Both the position numbers and the translations under genes were made by a program. Shown piece by piece: positions 34,191 through 46,109 of a DNA stretch of 64,000 nucleotides. The DNA lies in contig BSBM01001446.1 of the NCBI GenBank assembly GCA_027924585.1, positions 372,001 to 436,000 on the forward strand. The letters run 5' to 3'. This DNA comes from Larix kaempferi (taxonomy: Eukaryota > Streptophyta > Pinopsida > Pinales > Pinaceae). Under the pieces are notes generated by a model. The model was given only the letters and a program-made list of their open reading frames with translations. It was not told where the DNA came from and did no database searches. Every line of letters starts with the position of its first letter. Positions within the stretch are counted from its first letter, which is position 1.

Positions 34191-34742
34191 TATCCACCTG
34201 TATTAGAAGCACTAAATTAATTGTTCAATTTAATTACAAATGATGAAGCTGTAGGAAAGTTGATTGACCTGTTGCATAAAGTCAAGCATAAACATGTCGT
34301 GCAAAGACAAACCAAAAACATTTTCCAACTTAACCAAAAAGAAAACAATGATGCTGACCCTCTTGTCGAACTCGACATAAATGGCTACCATGTACGCCAA
34401 GTCGTATTGGATTTCGGTTCCCAAGTCAATATCGTGACTCGTGATACTTGAGACCAACTCGGTCGACCGCAGTTGCAGGAATCAGGCATTTATCTAAAGC
34501 TCATGGATCAAGGACTCATTGAGTCGATCAGAGTTTGGAAGGGAGTCGAAACATCTATCAAAGGCATCACAACAAAAGTTGATTTTGAAATCATTAATCC
34601 TAAATATGATGCAAGTTATTTCCCAGCCTTGGTCGGTCGACCTTGGGGGCGAAAGATGAAGGCTTCAATTTCACTAGATAAAGGTTGCATCAAGCTAAAA
34701 GGAAATGATCAGAAGGTTATTGTACCAATATTCCCATCTTAG
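34191..34742 (+). pseudogene. G1 aspartic protease
   Basis: Retropepsin-like domain that would cleave the Gag-Pol polyprotein. The active-site motif is VVLDFGSQVNIVT, with Asp at residue 64 of the piece starting at 34,221. The usual D-T/S-G is D-F-G here and D-L-G in G2, so a hydrophobic middle residue seems to be a trait of these elements. The flap-side half follows with GITTKVDFEIINP and PALVGRPWGRKMKA. A TGA at 34,449 replaces an expected Trp (TGG to TGA). The frame is the same as RT downstream. Confidence 0.82.
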
Positions 34743-35929
34743 GGAGAACCATGGTCGGAACCCACAGAGGAAGATAATGACATTCGACAATTGTATCGAA
34801 TATATAATAACAAAGACCATATTGAACCAAATTCTCAAGGAGAGCTTCACCTTGGAGATCTTGTCTCAATCGGATATAATTCCAACGTAGAGCTTTACGA
34901 CTGGAAGATAGAGAATTATGATCTTCATGCAAAGGAATGCTGGGCGGTAGAAGCCATATCAAAAAATCAAATAAAGAAATGTCTCTCAATATCATCTACA
35001 CCAAAGATATTTGAGCGAAAAAATCGAGCATATTCGACTCTTGTACCAGAAACAAATTCACAGACATGTAATCCGACGTTGAGATACAAGGAACATGACT
35101 CCTCAGCAGTACATGTCGAACAAGTATCAAAACATGTTGGAGAGGAAGGATGACTACAGAGTCTGGTAGATACTTTCATTGGGCAAGCTACGAGATGGTG
35201 GGATACCCACCAGTCGAGACTTCAAACCTAGACCAGCGCGTCTATATTTTTTGTAGAAATATTTGGAGGAAAGAAGCTCACGATCCAGGCTGACATCCCT
35301 ATGTTCACATAGGGACAAAATCCTGAAGTCCATATCAACCGATGTGAAAAACAATGGAGAAAATTGGGTTATAAAGATGAACGAGCGTGGCCTCACCTCT
35401 TCTCCAACATACTTGATGATCTACCTAATAAATGGTATAAGATGAAAGAGGCAAGAGGAGAAACATTCACATGGAAAGACTTGAAAGAAAACTTCATCAA
35501 TGATTTCCAGTTTTCTCCAAAGGAGGAGCAGTTGGTCGAAGCGAGCAAACATATCAAAGAATTTCTATAGCTGACAGAAAACCTAGCACCTACATAAAAG
35601 AAGCAAATTGTTCACCGACCTGCTGCTTGTCATAACATAACGTCGAAGGAAATCCAACATTCTACACGAATAAGCTTAGAAACGGAGAATTCAATCAGGA
35701 AAAGTTTTCAATGGAGACAAGATCACCTCAGCACATCGAATCCTGTCAAAACAATCTTTAACACGGAGATTGTCGAGAAATATGAGCCATAAAGATTATC
35801 AGAGAAAGAATTTCTACATGCATTTACACAAATAAAGGAAGGCGAAAGATCGATAAATGGTAGTCGTGCGCCAGATTGGATGGATGCAAATATCAAAAGA
35901 AAAGAAGTAGATATATCAAATGATGACTG
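34743..35929 (+). pseudogene. G1 second capsid-like segment between protease and RT
   Basis: In the same frame as protease and RT, but with several TAG/TGA stops. From about 35,150 it reads like the second half of a Retrotrans_gag domain: ATRWWDTHQSRL, a spacer, QWRKLGYKDERAWPHLF, LDDLPNKWY and TFTWKDLKENFINDF. G2 has the same segment in the same place (59,385-58,820), with ATPARWWGAHKENIDTW and DVVPRNWYTE. Before it, 34,791-35,150 encodes an acidic linker. The usual capsid domain is present separately in gag, so this is a duplicate or an acquired relative. Its function is unknown; it may be cut out as a particle component. After 35,576 the frame decays up to RT. Confidence 0.6.
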
Positions 35930-37390
35930 ACCAAAGACGGCAAGAACTGGTGATTACTGGAATGAAGAACAAACTGCAGAAATCACCAACCTCCTCAAGG
36001 AATTCTGGGATGTATTTTCTCGTGATTATAAAGGCCTGAAAGGACTTGTGCATGAGATGGGTGAAATGAAAATTGACATAAAACCAGACTCTAGACCAGT
36101 GAAGAAAAGGCCCTATAAGCTCTCACACAAGTATAAAAATATTTTTAAAAAAGAGATCGATAGTATGCTCGAAGATGGAATTATATATCCTATCGACCAA
36201 TCAAAGTGGGTGAGCCCGATGGTTGTTCATCCGAAGAAGCACAACCCGACACGACTAAGAATTTATGTCGATTTCCGAGAACTGGACAAGGTAACATGTA
36301 TAGACCCTTTTCCAACTCCTTTCGTAGATGAAATTATTAATGAAGTTGTAGGGCATGAGTGTTATTCATTCACGGATGGATTCTTTGGGTACAATCAAGT
36401 ACCTATTGCTAAAGAAGATCAGAAAAAGACTACATTCGTGTGCAAATTTGGGTCATTCACGTATAAAGTTATGCCTTTTGATCTGAAGAATGCACCAACA
36501 GTCTTTTCCCATATTGTCGTCAAGGATTTTCAGGAGTATATCTACAAAACCATCACTGTCTACTTCGACGACTAGACAATCTACACAATGTTAAGAGATC
36601 ATTGTAAATGGCTTCGACTGATGTTGGAACGTTGTCGGTAGATTCAGTTATCGTTGAACATTAAAAAGTACAGTTTTGCGACTCCTATTGGTATATTGTT
36701 GGGCCCTGTAGTATGCAAATAAGGAATCAAGTTCGATTATGAAAAAATAAAAACTATTCTCGACCGAAGACCTCTAGTCAATTCGAAGCAAGTGCGAATC
36801 CTGTTGGGTCATATGGGGTACTACAGAAAGTTCATCAGACATTACTCTGACACAACATATCCTCTCGAAGAGCCGTTAAAAGAAAATCAAGAATACAGGT
36901 GGATGGAGGAATGCGATACTTCATTCAACACATTGAAGATAAAAATGGCCGAAGCACCTATCCTTCGTTTCCCAAATTGGTCGGATAAATTTCATTATCA
37001 TATTGATGCGTTTGGAATAGCAGTCAGTGCCATTTTAACACAACCCGGAGAAGATGGAATGGACTATCCTAATGAGTTCAGCAGTCAAAAGATGAACAAG
37101 GCTGAAAGAAACTATTCCACTAGAGAAAGAGAAGCATTAGGTATGGTATTTGCACTGCAGAAATACCATCACTATTTATTGGCTAATCCTTTCATATTTT
37201 ATACAGATCATTTGGCTTTGAAGTATCTAGTCAATAAACCATTGCACCATGGGAGGTTGTGTCGTTCGCTTCTACTATTTCAAGAATTTGAATTCGAGGT
37301 AATAATCTAACCAGGAAAGGCTAATGTCGGGCTAGACCACCTGTCGAGAGTCAACACTGGAGAGGAGCCGACAGGAATAGAAGATGATTT
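35930..37390 (+). pseudogene. G1 reverse transcriptase and RNase H
   Basis: The sequence begins with GDYWNEEQTAEITNLLKEF, then RT. In the piece starting at 36,048, RPVKKRPYKLSHKYK, GIIYPIDQSKWVSPMVV, FTDGFFGYNQV (first catalytic Asp, residue 110) and VMPFDLKNAPTVFS lead to YFDD at residues 172-175. The next codon is TAG where Trp is usual (TGG to TAG). After stops and the ILLGHMGYYRKFIRHYSD connection, RNase H follows from 36,960 with HIDAFG, TREREALGMVFALQKYHHYLL and YTDHLALKYLV. All pieces share one frame. It copies RNA into DNA and removes the RNA strand. Dead through point mutations. Confidence 0.92.
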
Positions 37391-38681
37391 TCTAGATGCA
37401 CATTTGTTTTGAATTGAAGCTATCCCTTCAGAACTTGCAGAAATTGCACAGTTTCTCGAGGATGGGAAATATCGTGAAGGAATGACTGAGAAGAAGAGGA
37501 AGATCTTTGCTATGAAATCCACACCTTATACTCTTATCAACGGGTTCCTCTACAAACTTGGCCTAGATGATGTATTACGTCGGTGTGCACTTGAGCATGA
37601 GCGACAAAGTATACTTTCAGAAGCTCACTACGGACCGACAGGAGGCCATTATCACACATATATAATAGCATGGAAGATTCTGCAAGCTGGACTTTGGTGG
37701 TCGACAGTTCATAAAGACTGTCAAAAATTTGTAACTAAATGTGATAGATGTCAACATATGGGACGACCACTGCCTAGCACAGAGATGCCTCTGGTTCAAA
37801 TTAATCCAAGCCAAACATTTGAAATTTGGGAATTGATTTTATTCGACCATTTCCAGTAATTGGTAGACGAACAGGTGCACGTTATCTTATCACTGCTGTA
37901 GAATATGCCACCAAATGGGCAGAAGCAGAACCGGTCGAGACATGTTCTAGAAAAGTCGCTGCCAAGTTCATCTATGAAAACATCATTACACGTTTTAGAT
38001 GCCCTCTAACTTTGATTAGTGACCAAGGTACGCATTTTGTCTACAAAACTATTGAAGCCTTAACAAAAGAGTTTTCAATTGATCACAGAATAAGCACAAC
38101 ATATCGTCCACAATCTAATGGCACCGTGGAATCATTTAACAAAAAAATCACAATGGGACTGACGAAAGTGTGCAACATGGAGAAAGACAATTGGGATGAT
38201 AAAGTACCTACTGTTCTTTGGGCATACAAAACATCGTACAAAAGAATGATGGGTCAAACACCTTTTTCATTTGTTTATGGGAAAGAAGCAGTCGTTCCAC
38301 TGCATTTCCGACGACAAGCCCCGACAATCGCAACAGTACTACACATTGATGTCGAAGATGCACGACAAGAGCGTCTATTACAACTGTCAAAACTAGTTGA
38401 AAGTCGACATATGGTAATGGAACACCAACAAATCCAAAAACAACAATAGAAAGCTTGGCATGATAGAAACATCAAACGGAAAAATATGATAGTTGGTGAC
38501 TTAGCATTATTGTATAATAGCCGCGTAAAAGTAAAACCAAAAAAGTTGCACACGGATTGGATGGGCCCCTATATTGTCTAAATGATAAATCCTAACAGTT
38601 CAGTCCGACTAAAAACATTACAAGGTAGTGTTTTCAAGAAACTCTTAAATGGCACCCGACTAAAATGGTACAAGTCGTGAA
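37391..38681 (+). pseudogene. G1 integrase
   Basis: The N-terminal zinc domain (about 37,620-37,770) has EAH...GGHYH and CDRCQH, an HHCC-type motif. A one-base frameshift near 37,815-37,825 separates it from the catalytic core (37,826-38,449), which has all three DDE residues: Asp4 in GIDFI, Asp66 in SDQGTHF and Glu102 in GTVESFNK, with 35 residues between the last two. After a stop at 38,447 the C-terminal part continues with GDLALLYNSR and a DWMGPYIV motif, ending KWYKS then TGA near 38,680. No chromodomain follows. Integrase would insert the DNA copy into the genome. Confidence 0.92.
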
Positions 38682-39219
38682 AATAAAAATAAAAACGGTT
38701 GTAACCAACCATGGAGAGAAAGTACTTTAAGTAATTCATTCAAACGCAGGTTGTATTAGATTCATTATGGCAAGCGACTGGACAAGCAATACTGGTGAAA
38801 ACAAGAGATTGATGCATGACCGCCAACATGAGAGGCGTCGACAGGAGAGAATCAGTCGACAGGATGAGCGAGGTCATAGACATCATCAGACTAAGTTTGG
38901 CTAACCTGATAGCCCAAAAGAAACATACCGGCATTGACCCGACGTAGAAGCAGCACAAAGAAATAGTCAGGATGGTCGACCAGTGGAGTAGCAAAGCTGA
39001 GACACAGTTCTCGAGGCACCACTAATCTGTCATTCACACTGAAATTCCTTGTCAAGTCAATCTTTAATGCGGCCATCTACCTCCCAGTCCACCATGCCAA
39101 ACTCTGCCGCTATAATTCCAAGGCTCGAGGATTCTTGGTTACTCTTCTGTAGAGAGATTGAGAACCAGAGCTTAGAGCTACCAGAACTATATTGTGATCT
39201 AGAAAATCCTGTATCAGCC
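38682..39219 (+). other. G1 spacer between integrase and third ORF
   Basis: About 540 bp with no sustained frame. G2 has a spacer of about 830 bp in the same place. It may hold a promoter or splice acceptor for the third ORF, but none could be identified. Confidence 0.5.
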
Positions 39220-42200
39220 ATGGCTCCCAAGAAAGGTCATATGACAACACGGTCTTCCGCTACTAAATTTTGAGAGTTGGAGAGAGATCAATCTCCCTTG
39301 GAAACCCATCTTCAATTGATCTGGAACGCCAAGGTTTCAAAACCTAATTGGAGAGGAACCTGGACCAATATTTGTAAATGGGGGAAGGAATCCAATGGTC
39401 ACTGGAGAGAGAGAGTCGACAAGCTTAGGACTACCACAGTATTACCCTACATGAATGCACCTCTGTTGGATCATTTTTCCGGACTGAAAGACATCATAAC
39501 ACAGTTTATAGTCATCCGATACCATGATGGAAAGTTTTATTTCAATGTCCCAGTCGAAATAAACGATGAACTTATTCACAGAATCACAAGCTTGTCGAAC
39601 AAAGGAGAAGATGTGCCGACATGACAGAAGCTTGAGCTGATCAAAGAATTCATAGATAATCCCGCTGGTAAGAATTCTAGAGGCTTAGTTGTCAATCAGA
39701 TTAAATATGAAAATTATAGGATTGCTACTAGAATTGTTTCCACTGCACTTTCAAGTTCAGGTAGGGGTTCAGATCTTAAGACCGACATGTTAGAAGCTAT
39801 GATGAATATGGCGGCGAAGGCAACAATATACAATTGGGCTGAATTCCTAGCCTACATTATCAAGAATATATGCTACAAGTGCCAGGAAGATGGTATGGCT
39901 ATCCGATATCCATCCTTGATCATTTGGATAGACATGTCACACATCCGACCAGTTGGAAATAAGGACTTTGCAGCCGAAAATAATATTTTGATGCACAACT
40001 TCTGGTGCTTTACGCATGGAGGCAGCCGACTCAGACCTTCCACAGTTAGGATTTGGCTAGAAGTTTGGTTTCAAAACCTGAAAATTCATTCGACTAGATG
40101 GAGAGTACCCCAGAATGTTCGACGAAGTCTACCTCCGTCGGTGCACATACAACTTGCGCTAGATCACACATTGGTCTGGCACCTGTAGGGTGTAGCTGGC
40201 GCCACACAAGCTCTCAACTATTACCCTTTGGTCAATGAAATATTCAATGAGCTCAACAGTAAATCCAACACAAAACTGATAATTATTGCTAAGGCACGAG
40301 AGGCCGGTGTTCTCATAGTCGAACCTCTCACGGATCCAAAAAAATAAGAAGAGCATGAAAACCACCTATACATGAGCAATTTTACATTTCAATCTGAACC
40401 TGCAGTTACGACACAACCTCTAACACTTACTTTTACACCTCACCAAGAACCACCAGATACAGCCGAACATTCAGATGAAGAAACTCAGTCCGACAATCCA
40501 TATTATGCACTCATAGAAGAAAATTTTCGACATGTTGCAGAAGAACTGTCGACAACACAACAAGCCAAGGACACAAAAGGGAAATGGAAAAGTAAGATGG
40601 TCATTAGAGAGTCGACGGAAGAGGATGATGCTGAACTGATCAGTAGTGATACACAAATCTTGGAGGACGCATCAAAGAACAAAGTATCTATCAACGAGCA
40701 GTTCAAGAAATTTGTGGAAGCGAAAAAGCCCCAAAAGAAACTCAAGGTAAGATTCGAACCCCACGTCGACTTAACATTTAGTTCTCCTCCACTATCTCCA
40801 ACTGCTGTAATGGAAGAAACATCTCTTGCAATAACCCCAGCTTCTAATCCACCTATAACTAAAGATTCAGTTTTTATTCCAAGTTTGGTACAAACCCTTC
40901 CCCTTCCCGTTCAAAGCTTCAGGATGATAATTCCCGCAATCTATTTATTTCCAATCTCCCATCCCCTATCCCAAACTGGAGAGAAATAATTACCGAGAAA
41001 CCAATTCTCGACCTCACCTTACTCCAAGCTACCCCATCCGACACCTTGTCAGCCAACGTATCATCCCATCCAGAGTTTGTATCAACCCAAATAGTCAGTA
41101 TGCATGCCATACATCTTCAGAGAAACCCCGACTTGACCAGCCCTCTTATGGCCCAAGAAACGTCATCCTGTATCCTAGTAAACCCATCGAAGGAGAACCT
41201 CTCACCTCCTCGACAACCTGTCGAACCAGTATAGAGTCAAACAACATTAGAAGTTCTTGATGAAATGGAACAATTGATCCCTAAATTATTGTCACCTGTC
41301 GTCAGTTCGGGTCCGTCTGGCAGTCCCGATCGTCCCCATTCCTCCCCAGCAGTTGAAAAGCCACCATCGGCGCCACCAGTTCAAGTGGTGAGTAGTAGGT
41401 CATCTTCGTCCCCTGCCAACGGATCCATGTCATTTCTTGCAGCAATATCAAGTAAAGAGACACCAGTCCAAGAAGTCATAGAAGCAGACATTGAAGTACT
41501 TGTACAAGACAATGCATCAACCAGCAAGGAAGCCAATACAACAAAAAAAGAAACTGAACCAACAATTCATGCAGAAGCAGAACAAAGTGACGAGAAAACT
41601 CAAAAAGATGCAGAAAATCCACCAGCAGCGGCCGAGTTACAAAAAGAAACAGCATAACAGATTAAGGCTAGAATCAAGTTACAAGAGCAGAAGAAGAACC
41701 AACGCAAGGAGAAACGCCGAAAGGAAAAATAACAACAACAGTAGAGTAAACAAAAACATCTTGACTATATTCGATAAGAAAGCAGGATATCTGTAACTTA
41801 GATCAATTTGGGCCCATATCGACATATAATCCTCAAGTAGCGAATCAAGCAGAACTTGATATTTTAGATGATTCCATCAAAAGATAGCAAAGACACCGCC
41901 GAATGGAAGCAGAATAATGAGCTAATAAGCTACAAGAGGACCAATCACAATTTATGGCTAAGTGTCAAGACTTAGCACACCAAGTTATCCCACTTCCAGC
42001 AGCTTCCGACATGACCAATGCACTCGACAAAACACTTCAAATTTTTCAGTCTGTCGTGTCTAGATTACAAGAGGAACTTAGCAAGGACCGATAGATACAT
42101 GAAATCGAAAAATCATCCCTATTGTCAGTGCAATATGAAGCGTTCAACTCCACTCATAATCTGTTGGTCAAATGAAACGAGAGGCATCTACAATTACCAA

Positions 42201-42597
42201 TGTCCTTCGCAACTGGTACACACATTACGACAATGTTTTTCGAGAAATGCAGGAGACAAAGGAGTTGCTTGATGAAATCCACCAACAACGTCATGAAGCT
42301 TATCAGTCCCTGATTCAAAGCATAGAAGATCAAATCCGCATGGAGAATAGAAAATTTGAAAAAATAGAAAAGAAGTAATAGCAGTGGATGATCCAGGCTC
42401 GACCTAGCCTTAGTACAGTCAAACAACTCCGGCCATCACTTCAAAGACTACTTGTAGCTACCAAAGAAAAGACCAGTATATTCGGCCCCAACTTAATTTA
42501 CTTACAGAACATGTCGACACATCAAAATATAGCCAACCTGTCAAGCCTTACTACACTCACCATTGATAACCAGAAAATGCTAAGTGCAGGGGATTAA
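39220..42597 (+). pseudogene. G1 third ORF (conserved extra protein), decayed
   Basis: A long coding region between integrase and 3' LTR, broken by stops (39,271, 39,622, 40,186, 40,345) and two frame changes. It begins at MAPKKGHMTTRSS. The N-terminal part matches the extra ORF of G2: here PVEINDELIHRITSLSNKGED, there PIDLNVDLIHRITGLSKVGKD. Then come an acidic, Ser/Pro-rich region, a basic KKPQKKLKVRF motif (about 40,725-40,755) that could be a nuclear localisation signal, a long low-complexity Ser/Pro/Glu segment (41,265-41,660), and a helical C-terminus (42,172-42,378: ETKELLDEIHQQRHEAYQSL) typical of coiled coils. It ends about 170 bp before the LTR. The function is unknown. The N-terminal part vaguely recalls putative plant transposon proteins described next to gypsy elements. 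Confidence 0.65.
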
Positions 42598-42757
42598 TTT
42601 CAACATCAGCTCTCTGTTTCAGTTGAATCCATTCTTGAGGTCCACACTCAACATCAAATTCCAGCCAGTTCCAGTCTTACACCACAGTAGTAGATACATA
42701 TATTTTTGTCTAAGTAATTTTCCATCTCCTCATTTCTTTGGGATGAGGAAACATTTT

Positions 42758-42770
42758 GAGGTGGGGGAGA
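42758..42770 (+). promoter_or_regulatory. Polypurine tract of G1
   Basis: GAGGTGGGGGAGA directly before the 3' LTR. Confidence 0.88.
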
Positions 42771-43107
42771 TGTTGGAAGAGCCTAAGTTGACCTGTCGAC
42801 TAGGCTCCCTGTCCAACCTATTGCAAATGTATGTCGACAGATGGGTCGATCAGTCGGGCCGTGTCGGTCGGTTGAACCAACCAGATGGTTACATAACCGC
42901 TTGTAAATGCATATATATAGGATGTTGAGCTGTGTACTAGACTAAGTTAGATCTGTTCTATGCAATATTCTTCTCTTGCTGGTTAATAAAGGCTTGTGCT
43001 TGTCTCTCCCTATTGGTCTCTTGTCTCTTGTATCTGGATCATTGTGCATGCTTGTTTATAATATATAGTGTATCTTTGGTAACCTCATGACCCGCGAGAC
43101 TACAACA
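42771..43107 (+). mobile_element. 3' LTR of G1 (337 bp)
   Basis: TGTTGGAAG...CTACAACA, the same length as the 5' LTR, differing at about 32 positions by eye. TATA-like CATATATATAGG at about 42,909-42,920. Confidence 0.93.
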
Positions 43108-43112
43108 ACAAG
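43108..43112 (+). repeat. Right target-site duplication of G1 (ACAAG)
   Basis: Exact partner of 16,352-16,356. Confidence 0.92.
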
Positions 43113-46085
43113 CAAGGTAAACTAATTGGTTTCCATATTTTAACTAGTATCCCTCTGCTGAATACACTGATTCAAGATAAGCAAGGTAAACTAACATATT
43201 TCCATCTTTTGGAAAATATTGAAATATTTTAGTTTGGAAAATATTGAAATATTTCATTTGTTTTCCTGTATTTACAGCTATTTGTTGTATCTAAAAATTG
43301 TTATCATAATGTTTTAAAATAATTAGAGATTTCTAAAATGCATGGACTATAAATTTATAATTGCTACTTCATCTTATCATAATGATTTCTTACAATATTA
43401 ATGTGAATAGAGGTGCTCCAGTTGCTACAAGGTATGACTAAAAGAACATACCTTTATTTCAATGCATGTTGTGTCTTCTTCTTCATTATCATGAGGCCAT
43501 TTGGTTACCCTCTTGAACTTGTCATGCTCATCTCTTGCACCACCTTCTTATATCACAGATGTCATATCAGCTTATTGTAATCATTGTTGTGCATCGTCTC
43601 CTTCTAGAACAAATATCATACCACCTTCCCATCATTGTTTTACACCTCCTTCTTACCATACATGTAATATCGCTTTCCCAGCATTGCTACAACACTGCCT
43701 TCTTCAATATCAACTCATAATATTAAGAGAATCAATTTGCATTTGATCATATTTATGTTCACTCCAATGGAAACCATCTTGGAATTGAGAAACCTAGACC
43801 TGTATAGGAATTCATAATCATCATGGTTCGTTACATACAAATATTGACCATGCGTAAGAAAGGTAGTAAATTTTCTTTTTGTGCTAAATGCATGGGTAGT
43901 GAATAGATTCATTTTTCAATATATCATTAACATCATTGGTTTCACATTGACATAGTACATAAAAATATCGAAGCAATTACCTAGGAATAACCATGCATTT
44001 TTTAATATATCATTAGCATCATCCATTGACATAGTACAAAGAAAGATTGAAACAATTTCCTAGGAACAACAATTTTAGTGATGAGGAAAGTTTGAGTTAT
44101 AAATAGAGTCTTACAATCTTACAATCCCTAGAAATGCAGGAGATGGAATTATTTTCCTTGGTCTTCTTAATTGATTTCCAACATGTAGACTTAGATTTCA
44201 TCGTGCTAGAGGCAATCTTCCCAACATGGATTCATTCTACATGCCATGGAATATTGGTAGTAGCAGGAAAAGTAGAATCCATAATAAGAGCCTTCGGTTT
44301 CCTCTATGCGGATGAGAGAACTCGTGTAGTCGATGTCATCGGAGGATATCATAAGGGTATTGGATAAATGAAGGAAGAACTCTCCTATGATAATGAGGAA
44401 GAGGAAGCAATCCAATTCAACACTCAAAACTGCACCAATTGGTTATCTAGAAACCTTAATTGACTGTAACAAAGTTGTGGGAACTTATTTTATTAGTGTA
44501 TTATGCTAATATGCTTAGAATGGTTTATCTCGAGCATGTCCATCCATGGTGGAAGCAAGAGGAAAGGGTTGAACCAAATACATCTTCAGCTTGAAACAGG
44601 TTTCTCTCAAAAGCATCAAACCGCTTTCAATTCAATTTTTATGCACTTTATCGCCATTTTACCCCTGCAAAGGTGTGTAGGCCTTACCCTGAAAACACTT
44701 GCTATGAGCTTCACTTAAAAACTTAATTTAGTAAATGATCTAGTTTTTTACCTTATTTACCCTATAGAAATGCCAATGGAGCCAATAGCTGATGGTGAGG
44801 GATATAATAAGAATTGAACTACTTCTAACTCCACTCTGTCGACCTTAAGAGCAATGCCCATACAGGGCTTCAAAATCAAACCAATCCACCCCTACTATAG
44901 TTCTAGAGTAGAGCATTTATTGTTGTTATGCTTTTGGTTGAGGAGTTAAGGATCTGCGAATAGAATCATTGAAGGAAGCACCATCTCTCCCTATCTAAAA
45001 ATAAGAATGACATAAAATAAGAGCGATTAGAGCAAAATCACTTTTGTTTAAGTATTTGAAAAAATTCTTACCATCTCCTTGAGGGGAACCCATGTGCACC
45101 AATAGATTCCCAATCCTATCATGATGCCAAATAACTTCACATCTTTCATGAGCAGGAGAAATAACAAGGATGTAAGTAACTAGTTGTAGAAAGTGTTGAG
45201 ACAAGGCATTCTAAACTTGTGTAGCCACATCCAAGTGGAGAGACACTCGCCCTCACAATTGTGTTTTCCTCCCTCACAACAAAAATTTTTCGTTGTTACA
45301 TCGATTATTCATCATTAAAGCATGATAGGAGGGGGTTTTGAATTCAAACATGAGAGTTCATACTAAAGCACTGCAAGCCCGATGTCATATACCATTTGAC
45401 AATTTGGACACCATGCATACCATGCATGTATTATTCATGCAACAAATTTCCATGCGTGTCAAGCACATGCTCGCTAAATAATATGTACTCAATAGCAGCT
45501 ACCTTCTAGGTTGGTTCTTTTGGAATACCAAGATCAAATTTGGCTTATTTCCTTTGCCAATATATTTATTGAATGATAGTTACAATTATGATGCTACCTG
45601 TTACTCGCATCAGACACTACATCATATATCTTTATTGGGTTGTACAGTGAATCATTGCAATATGAGCATTTGCAATTATTATATGATGCATTTAAGAATT
45701 GATTGAACCAACTGAATCTATGACCCTACCCTATTGATCTGGTTGGGCTTGAATTAGATGGCTAATATGGCTAGCTGGTGGTGGGTAAGTATCTGCTTGC
45801 TCGCTTTTTGTTTATGGGTTTGAATCTTAAACTAATGGCTCTATAACATCATAATCTCCTATATAATGAACATCAGAATATTCACCTCACTCTCTCAAAT
45901 CTGAATCATCATAATCTCCTATATAAGAAACTCTTCTAGCCACCTATGACTAGAGTATACATTTTTCGTAACTAATCCACGAAGGTCCAGAAAAGGGGTA
46001 AACTTATACCTAAGTGGATGACTGTTCAAGTCCTTTAATGAGTCTGAACAAGACAAGTGTACTCAGAAATCTTGTCATATTTAAA
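43113..46085. other. Unassigned AT-rich flank of G1
   Basis: No known domain. Near 43,165-43,190 the sequence CTGAATACACTGATTCAAGATAAGCAAGG repeats the G1 insertion site in diverged form. TTTGGAAAATATTGAAATATTT is duplicated near 43,205-43,255. Small open frames (for example 44,134-44,367) show no motif. Confidence 0.4.
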
Positions 46086-46109
46086 GAGTCTAACAAGAGT
46101 GTGAAAGAA

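Larger units (their letters stand above)
16357..43107 (+). mobile_element. G1: complete Ty3/gypsy element split by nested copia insertions
   Basis: G1 has two 337-bp LTRs in direct orientation, an exact 5-bp target duplication, a primer-binding site after the 5' LTR and a polypurine tract before the 3' LTR. Its own sequence is about 12.8 kb; the remaining 13.9 kb is element A (with B inside it), inserted in gag. The domain order is gag (capsid, CCHC motifs), protease, a second capsid-like segment, RT, RNase H, integrase, then a third long ORF. No chromodomain was seen, and the primer site is tRNA-Asp-like. These traits suggest the non-chromoviral (Athila/Tat-like) side of plant Ty3/gypsy; that placement is inference. 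The LTRs differ at about 32 of 337 positions by eye, mostly transitions, so the insertion is old. All reading frames carry stops. Confidence 0.93.

Noticed and set aside
39220-42597. Third ORF of G1 as a retroviral envelope gene
   Set aside because: No signal peptide, no clear transmembrane segments and no surface-protein pattern; an NLS-like motif and coiled-coil tail argue for an intracellular protein.
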